NCBI GenBank assembly: GCA_963777695.1
Contig: CAVZRC010000003.1
Coordinates: 1,922,001 to 1,986,000, forward strand
From: CAVZRC01 sp963777695
GTDB taxonomy: Bacteria > Planctomycetota > Planctomycetia > Isosphaerales > Isosphaeraceae
Length of the DNA stretch: 64,000 nucleotides
Direction: 5' to 3'
The notes under the pieces are model-generated. The model worked only from the letters and a program-made list of their open reading frames with translations, was not told where the DNA came from and did not search any database. The translations under genes and the position numbers were made by a program. Below are positions 58,899-64,000 of this stretch, one piece after another. Positions within the stretch are counted from its first letter, which is position 1, and each line of letters starts with the position of its first letter.

Positions 58899-59687
58899 AT
58901 GATTCGCATCGTGGCGGACCTGGGAAATACGCGGCTCAAGTGGGGCCGACTCGACGAATCCGGGCGGATCGTCGAGGTGATCGCTCTGCCGCTGGACGAC
59001 CCGGCCGCCTGGTCGTCGGCCTGGGCGGATTGGAAACGAGTCAATCCAAGTGACGACGCGTGGTGGGCGGTCTCGACCGTCAACCCGCCCGTGGCGGAAC
59101 GGCTCGACGCGTTCTTCCAGGCCGAGGGGATCCGGCGAGCGACCTGGATCCGATCGGCCGCCGAGGTCCCCGTGGCCAAGGACGTGGAGGGGGCCGATTC
59201 CGGCGGATCGGACCGGGCGATGGCCGTCTTCGCCGCGAACCGGCTCATGGGCCCGGGACGGCCGGGGCTGGTCGTCATGTGCGGGACCGCGATCACCATC
59301 GAGCGGCTCACGAGCGCGGGGGTCTGGCAGGGAGGAGCGATCGCGCCGGGACTGGGCCAGACGGCCCGCGCCCTGCACCTGATGACCGCACAGCTTCCAT
59401 TCATTCATCTGGATCGTACTCCTCCCGCGTGGGGCCGGGGGACGCAGCAGTCGCTCGAGGCCGGCATCTTCTGGGGGATCGTCGGCGCGGTCCGCGAGCT
59501 GCTACTTCGCCAGCGCGATGACCTCGACGGCGATCCGTGGGTCGTCTGGACCGGCGGCGATTCCGCGCTGCTGGCCCCGCACGTCTCCGGCCCCGACGCC
59601 CGGATCGAGACGAACCTGATCCTCCTCGGGATCGCCGAGGTCGCCTTCGGGATCCCGATCGGATCGATGGCGAATCCCGAGAATTGA
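58899..59687 (+). CDS. coaX: Type III pantothenate kinase
   Basis: A 262-residue CoaX-type enzyme, which phosphorylates pantothenate in coenzyme A synthesis. The ASKHA fold is seen in VADLGNTRLKWG (residues 5-16), SDRAMAVFAAN, VVMCGTAITIE and WQGGAIAPGLGQTARAL, with the usual TGGDS at the end. The catalytic Asp at position 7 is present. Co-transcribed with obg (three-base gap). CoaX is not inhibited by CoA and uses a monovalent cation, by family knowledge. Confidence 0.92.
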   Translation: MIRIVADLGNTRLKWGRLDESGRIVEVIALPLDDPAAWSSAWADWKRVNPSDDAWWAVSTVNPPVAERLDAFFQAEGIRRATWIRSAAEVPVAKDVEGADSGGSDRAMAVFAANRLMGPGRPGLVVMCGTAITIERLTSAGVWQGGAIAPGLGQTARALHLMTAQLPFIHLDRTPPAWGRGTQQSLEAGIFWGIVGAVRELLLRQRDDLDGDPWVVWTGGDSALLAPHVSGPDARIETNLILLGIAEVAFGIPIGSMANPEN

Positions 59688-59933
59688 CCTTGCCCGATCG
59701 AGGTCCGCTCACTAGGATTCCCGCCACGACACGTCTGAGGGGATTGTCCTATCCCATGCGAAACCGGATTGAGACGAAGCGCCGACCGGGTTGCGGATGA
59801 TCGCGATCGGGCCCACGGTGAAGATGCCGGGCCGCGGTCTCGATTTTCCGCTTCACCGGCGAGGTGGGCAGGATGCCTGCCTCGAATCGGCGTCGACGTC
59901 GGGACGCGTCCGACGACAGGAGGTCGATCGGAA

Positions 59934-61538
59934 ATGGATCGTGAAATCGGTAGCCATCGCTCGCAGCGGTCTGCGCGGGCATGGACTGCGTGCGCAGTCC
60001 TGTTCCTGCTGACGACCGCCGCGACGGCCCATGCTCAAGGTCCGCAGTTCGACGTGGGGGCGCCACCCGGGGCGGCGGGGGGCGGCAGCACGGTCGGGCA
60101 GCCACTCGGCGCGGCCGACTTCCCCGATTTCTCCACGCCCTCCAGCGCCCCGTTCAGCGGCAAGCCCGGACCGGCCGGCAGCCACGTCCCGGCGAGCTCC
60201 CTCGCGGCACCGACCGCCCCGGTCTTCCGGACCTCCAGCCGAAGTCAGTTCGCCGTCCAGCCGATCCAGGAGGCGAACGTCCCGGCCTACGGCGACCTGG
60301 ATCTCCCCGAGGAGATGGAAGGACCCGCGGATGGGATGACCATCGACACCGCGATCGAGATGCTGGTCAAGCAGAACCTCGACCTCGAGGCCTACCGCCT
60401 CGAGATCCCCATGGCGGATGCCGACTTGCTCACGGCCAACCTCCGCGCCAATCCGATCTTCTATGCCGATACCCAGCTTATCCCCTACGGCCACTTCTCC
60501 TTCCTGCGGCCCGGCGGACCGCCGCAGAGCGATATCAACATCAACTACCCCCTCGACGTGAGCTTCAAGCGTGCGGCGCGGACCAGGTCGGCGCGGGCGG
60601 CGCACAAGGTCACCGAGGCCCAGCTCCAGGACGCCATCCGCAATTCGATCGACAATCTCTATACGGTCTATGTCGACTCCGTCTCCGCGGCGCTGACCGT
60701 GAAATTCAGCGAGACCTACGCCCTGGGCATCCGGAAGCTGCTCGATCGCAATGAGCGGCTCTTCAAGGCCGGCGAGATCAAGGAGGCGGATGTCCTGGCG
60801 GTCCGGGCCAAGCAGGAGATCGCCGAGCTCCAGGTCCGCGAGGCGAAGCAAGCGAAGATCAAATCGAACCGGGCCCTCGCCCTGATGCTCAACCTGCCGC
60901 TGAGCGACGCCGAGAAGCTCGAGGTCCGCGACTCCATCGGCCAGGTCCGTCCGGTCCCCACTTCGAGGGAGGACCTGGTCTCCAAGGCCGTGGGCGGCCG
61001 ACCGGACCTCTTCGCGATCAGGATGGGCGTCACGCGGGCCAACGCCGACGTCCGCCTGGCCCAGGCGAATGCCTACCCGGATGTCTATGTGCTCTATCAG
61101 CCGTATACCTTCCAGAACAACACCTATCTCGGCGTACCGAGCGCCTACTCCTGGACCCTGGGCCTGACCGCCACGATTCCCCTCTATAATCGGAACCAGG
61201 GGAATATCACGCGGGCGAAGATCAATGTGAATCAGACGCAGCTCCAGTCGTCCAGCCTGGAGCGTCAGGTGGTCAGCGACGTCCTGGACGCCGCGCAGGA
61301 GCTCGAGCAGAGCTATATCAGCGTCCTGGAATACCGACGCGAGATCATACCGGCCTCGGCGAAGATGCGCGACGCGGCCCGGCGCCTCTACGAGACCGGC
61401 GCCGTCAGCATCCTGGACTTCCTCGACGCCCAGCTCGCCTTCAACGACGTCGTCAAGCAATACCGAGATTCGTTGGTGCGTCACCGCCGGGCGATCCTCG
61501 ATCTCAATACGGCCGTCGGCGAACGCGTCTTGCCGTGA
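59934..61538 (+). CDS. TolC-family outer membrane efflux protein
   Basis: A 534-residue exported protein with a signal peptide (ACAVLFLLTTAATAHA), a 90-residue Pro/Gly-rich region and a TolC-like repeat domain of long helices (TIDTAIEMLVKQNLDLEAYRLEI; ARAAHKVTEAQLQDAIRNS; then YETGAVSILDFLDAQLAF and AVGERVLP at the end). TolC trimers form the outer membrane exit of tripartite efflux pumps or type I secretion. Neither a membrane fusion protein nor an inner membrane pump is next to it. AGGAGG nine bases before ATG 59934 fixes the start. Confidence 0.9.
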   Translation: MDREIGSHRSQRSARAWTACAVLFLLTTAATAHAQGPQFDVGAPPGAAGGGSTVGQPLGAADFPDFSTPSSAPFSGKPGPAGSHVPASSLAAPTAPVFRTSSRSQFAVQPIQEANVPAYGDLDLPEEMEGPADGMTIDTAIEMLVKQNLDLEAYRLEIPMADADLLTANLRANPIFYADTQLIPYGHFSFLRPGGPPQSDININYPLDVSFKRAARTRSARAAHKVTEAQLQDAIRNSIDNLYTVYVDSVSAALTVKFSETYALGIRKLLDRNERLFKAGEIKEADVLAVRAKQEIAELQVREAKQAKIKSNRALALMLNLPLSDAEKLEVRDSIGQVRPVPTSREDLVSKAVGGRPDLFAIRMGVTRANADVRLAQANAYPDVYVLYQPYTFQNNTYLGVPSAYSWTLGLTATIPLYNRNQGNITRAKINVNQTQLQSSSLERQVVSDVLDAAQELEQSYISVLEYRREIIPASAKMRDAARRLYETGAVSILDFLDAQLAFNDVVKQYRDSLVRHRRAILDLNTAVGERVLP

Positions 61539-61540
61539 TC

Positions 61541-61726
61541 TGTCATTGGTCAATTGTCATTGGTCATTGGTCATTCCGCCCGAGGTTCGGCCGAGGTCGG
61601 AGACGCGGGGACCTGTCTCGGTGGGCGATGCCTCCCGGATGAAAAGGGCCCTCCAATGACCGACGTCCAACGTCCCATAAACCATGTCCCATAACCAATG
61701 ACCGATGACCAATGACCAATGACCAA
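61541..61726. repeat. Opposed TCATTGG / CCAATGA repeat arrays
   Basis: TGTCATTGGTCAATTGTCA and TTGGTCATTGGTCATT at 61541-61575 face CCAATGACCGATGACCAATG at 61694-61726, so the block is an imperfect inverted repeat. The right arm contains the start codon of the next gene. Confidence 0.65.
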
Positions 61727-62677
61727 AGAAAAAGGCGATATCGCCCCGGCCTTGAGGGCCTGGAAGTGCGAGACTTGCTGTCGACCTTGCATGCCGTGGG
61801 CGCCGTACAGGGCCACGGCGACGGCAAGGGTCCTTACCTGAACCTCGTCGTGCAGAAGGCCGCGACCGGATCCGTCGCCAATCTCGATTCGACCTCTCGA
61901 AGTGGATCGGCGGGTACGCCGCGTTGGGTGAGCCAGGGCTTGCTGCAACAACTCGCCGCGAGCCTCTACGCGCCGATCACCACGACGACGACGACCACGG
62001 TGGATGGTCGGACGTTTCCGCGGGGCACCTATTCGGCCCCGCAGATGACGCCGTCCGAGATTCGTCGCGAGACGTTCTGGGCCGAATTCGTCGGCCATTA
62101 TTCGGTGGGCGCCCCCCGTTTCTCGAATCAGTCGGCCACGATCCACATCTATAGCGACGGCCGCAATGTGACCTCGAACCAGTCGCTCAACGCACGCGCC
62201 CAGCTCCTGCTCTTCCCGCCGGCCGACCCGACCGCTACGCCGACCACCCTCGACCCGGTCGCCGGCCAGGTCACCGGCCTGTTCAGCATGTTCGCCGCGA
62301 ATGCCCTCCAGTCGGGGACCGTCCTCTTCGCCGAGGTGACGAATCTGCCCGACGTCTCCTCGAGCGACCCGAGCATGCTGGATAACGGCCTGCCGTCGCA
62401 GATGAAGTTCCTCATCGACCCGAATGGCGTCTCCGGCGGCATCTACTCGACGCCGGCCTACACGGTGACCACCGCGTCGGGCCAGTCGAGCCTGATCACC
62501 GGCGGATCGGGCGGAGCCGTCGCGTTCAACCAGGGCGGCGGCGTGATCGACATCAAGTACATCCCCACGAATCACCTCAAGGCCGGCGCGTCGCAATCGG
62601 GCACGGTCATCGTCCGCATGCAAGGGCTGATCAACACGACCGGGGTTTCCGACCCGCTCTACACTGGGATCAATTGA
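61712..62677 (+). CDS. Secreted paralogue 1 with N-terminal LEGLE(V/A)R motif
   Basis: A 321-residue protein. The start RYRPGLEGLEVRDLLS resembles the LEPR-XLL N-terminal motif of large planctomycete surface proteins, thought to direct export or sorting in place of a classical signal peptide. The core domain has SEIRRETFWAEFVGHYSVGAPRFSNQSATIHIYS and ends IDIKYIPTNHLKAGASQSGTVIVRMQGLINTTG, shared in pattern with the next two genes. No catalytic motif is seen. The start codon lies inside a repeat array. Confidence 0.6.
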   Translation: MTNDQRKRRYRPGLEGLEVRDLLSTLHAVGAVQGHGDGKGPYLNLVVQKAATGSVANLDSTSRSGSAGTPRWVSQGLLQQLAASLYAPITTTTTTTVDGRTFPRGTYSAPQMTPSEIRRETFWAEFVGHYSVGAPRFSNQSATIHIYSDGRNVTSNQSLNARAQLLLFPPADPTATPTTLDPVAGQVTGLFSMFAANALQSGTVLFAEVTNLPDVSSSDPSMLDNGLPSQMKFLIDPNGVSGGIYSTPAYTVTTASGQSSLITGGSGGAVAFNQGGGVIDIKYIPTNHLKAGASQSGTVIVRMQGLINTTGVSDPLYTGIN

Positions 62678-62691
62678 GGAGGAGTGGCCCG

Positions 62692-63573
62692 ATGCATCCG
62701 CATGATCCCCGCGATGTCCGGCCGAGGCGCCCGAGTCGATCGCGCCCGGTCCTCGAAGGGCTCGAGGCCCGAGAGCTCCTCTCCGCCGCCGGCTCGTCGA
62801 CGGCCCAGCACGCGACCGGCCCGGCGTCCTCGGCATACCTGACGCTGGTCCATCGAGAGCAGGCCGTCGCGATGGGACAGTCCGCCTCGTCGGTCGCGGA
62901 CGCCTCCAGCGGATTGGTCGGCAAGCTGCCGTCGGGATCGTTCCTCAATCCGAAGGTCCTCCGCCAGGCGGCCGACGCGCTCTACTCCCATGGCCCGACG
63001 CCAGGGACCCCGACCTCGCGTGAGGTCCATCGACAGACCTTCACATCGCGGTTCGTCGGCGAGTACACGATCGGCGGCCCTCGGTTCTCCGACCGCGCCA
63101 GCACGATCCACCTCTATGGGACCGACGGAGGCTCGAACCAGTTCTTCCGGGGTAAGTTCCAGATCGGCATCTTTCCGCCGTCGGACCCGGATGCTACGCC
63201 GACGCCGGGAAATCCCTATGCCAACCAGATCACGGGCGTGGCGGATTTCTTCGCACAGAATTATCTCCAGTCGGGCAGTTCCCTGGTGCTGGACCTCAAT
63301 GGCACCCCGGCGCCGGGATCGGATCCGAACGCCTTGCCGACCGAGCTGACCTGGACCTATGACTCGAACACCAGCGCCGGGCCTTATTCCTCTCCGGTCG
63401 GGATCCTGCCGGGCAGCGGTTACACGCAGGGCACGGGGACGGTGGAGATCCATTGGATTCCCGATCTCCATCCGCTCCCGGGCACGCGAGGCTCGGGCAA
63501 GGTCGTCGTGACGTTCCAGGGCCTGATCAATACGAGCCAGATCGTCAGCGCGGTCTCCAAGTTCATCTCGTAA
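62692..63573 (+). CDS. Secreted paralogue 2 with N-terminal LEGLEARELLS motif
   Basis: A 293-residue protein that starts 14 bases after paralogue 1 with a strong GAGGAGGAG ribosome site. It has RPVLEGLEARELLS near the N terminus, then REVHRQTFTSRFVGEYTIGGPRFSDRASTIHLYGT and HWIPDLHPLPGTRGSGKVVVTFQGLINTS, matching paralogue 1 in order. Spacing and shared pattern show a tandem duplication. Function unknown; probably exported with its neighbours. Confidence 0.6.
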   Translation: MHPHDPRDVRPRRPSRSRPVLEGLEARELLSAAGSSTAQHATGPASSAYLTLVHREQAVAMGQSASSVADASSGLVGKLPSGSFLNPKVLRQAADALYSHGPTPGTPTSREVHRQTFTSRFVGEYTIGGPRFSDRASTIHLYGTDGGSNQFFRGKFQIGIFPPSDPDATPTPGNPYANQITGVADFFAQNYLQSGSSLVLDLNGTPAPGSDPNALPTELTWTYDSNTSAGPYSSPVGILPGSGYTQGTGTVEIHWIPDLHPLPGTRGSGKVVVTFQGLINTSQIVSAVSKFIS

Positions 63574-63590
63574 GCGAAGGAACATTTGTC

Positions 63591-64000
63591 ATGAGTTCGC
63601 AGGCTCCTCACGATCGCGACGGCCATTCGCGTCGGCGCCGGCGGCCGGCGGTCGAACGCCTGGAAGCCCGCGACCTCCCGGCATCGAATCCGCTCGGGCC
63701 GGCCTTGCCGGGGGTCCACTATCCGGCGCCAGATGTCCAGCAATTCGTGTCGATCCTCTACCCGCCCGGCACCCCGCAGCCGTCCCCCGCCGAGATCCGG
63801 CGCGAGTCGTTCGTCTTCAAGGGCACGGGAGACTATACGATTGGCCCGGGCGGATTCAGCGGCCAGTCGATCACGATCCACGGTTATGGCAAGCCCGGGA
63901 CCAGCAACCTCTCGCGACGGATGCACTTCCAGTTCCTGATCTCCGAGCCGTCGGCGACGGCCGCCCAGCCGGTGGTCTCGGGCGCGATCAACTTCGTCGG
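63591..64000 (+). CDS. Secreted paralogue 3 (cut by the right edge)
   Basis: At least 136 residues are visible and the frame is open at base 64000. It has the N-terminal motif in the variant form AVERLEARDLPAS, followed by AEIRRESFVFKGTGDYTIGPGGFSGQSITIHGYGK, the same core as in paralogues 1 and 2. The gene starts 17 bases after paralogue 2, with GAAGGA upstream. More copies may lie beyond the window. Confidence 0.6.
   Translation, partial: MSSQAPHDRDGHSRRRRRPAVERLEARDLPASNPLGPALPGVHYPAPDVQQFVSILYPPGTPQPSPAEIRRESFVFKGTGDYTIGPGGFSGQSITIHGYGKPGTSNLSRRMHFQFLISEPSATAAQPVVSGAINFV

Overview
The window is GC-rich and gene-dense DNA from a planctomycete, most likely of the Isosphaeraceae group. The lineage call rests on lineage-typical families seen here: a DUF1549/DUF1553 c-type cytochrome protein next to a DUF1501 protein, a DUF1559 pseudopilin, ECF sigma factors paired with Ser/Thr kinases or membrane anti-sigma-like proteins, a YfbK-type VWA pair, a PEP-CTERM remnant, and secreted proteins with an LEGLEARELLS-type N-terminal motif. 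No rRNA, tRNA, CRISPR array, transposase or phage gene was recognised.

Layout. 1-4744: a partial PmoA-like secreted protein, a glycine-rich RRM protein with a clear promoter, a NifU-type Fe-S scaffold overlapping a HemW-like radical SAM gene, a ParB-fold protein and an RmlD-like SDR. 5300-11510: an envelope or exopolysaccharide-type cluster made of two tiny membrane proteins, a SAM methyltransferase and two membrane-anchored alkaline-phosphatase-fold enzymes. 11684-20199: a haem/copper monooxygenase-like protein, an ECF sigma factor overlapping a Ser/Thr kinase, an APC permease and an M28 peptidase. 20674-27114: an orphan gene, then a VWA lipoprotein, an ECF sigma factor and a fused anti-sigma-like/VWA protein. 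27129-31769: a GT2, a DUF971 protein, a double-PDZ secreted protein and a sigma/anti-sigma-like pair. 31770-39515: a region rich in palindromic repeats around DUF1501, DUF1549/1553, DUF1559 and an isopropylmalate-dehydrogenase-like gene. 40057-49146: a second Ser/Thr kinase, a YfhO-like membrane protein, a RES/Xre-MbcA-type toxin-antitoxin pair, an EVE-domain protein, a VOC protein and RtcB. 49248-57326: UvrA, two secreted planctomycete proteins, an HtrA-like protease and QueC. 57525-59687: a compact housekeeping run rpmA-obg-coaX. 59934-64000: a TolC-family protein followed by three tandem secreted paralogues, the last cut by the window edge.

Two features matter for reading the window. First, at least sixteen frame breaks interrupt fourteen otherwise intact genes. 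About seven map to a one-base change in a short C, G or T run, and several more fit a two-base change in a CG-rich stretch, so I treat them mainly as consensus indel errors and annotate each gene across its break. Second, intergenic spaces hold several families of long inverted repeats, including a roughly 140-bp palindromic element present three times. The best candidates for undescribed biology are the tiny-protein/methyltransferase/phosphatase-fold cluster, the sigma/anti-sigma/VWA locus and the tandem secreted triplet beside the TolC-family gene.
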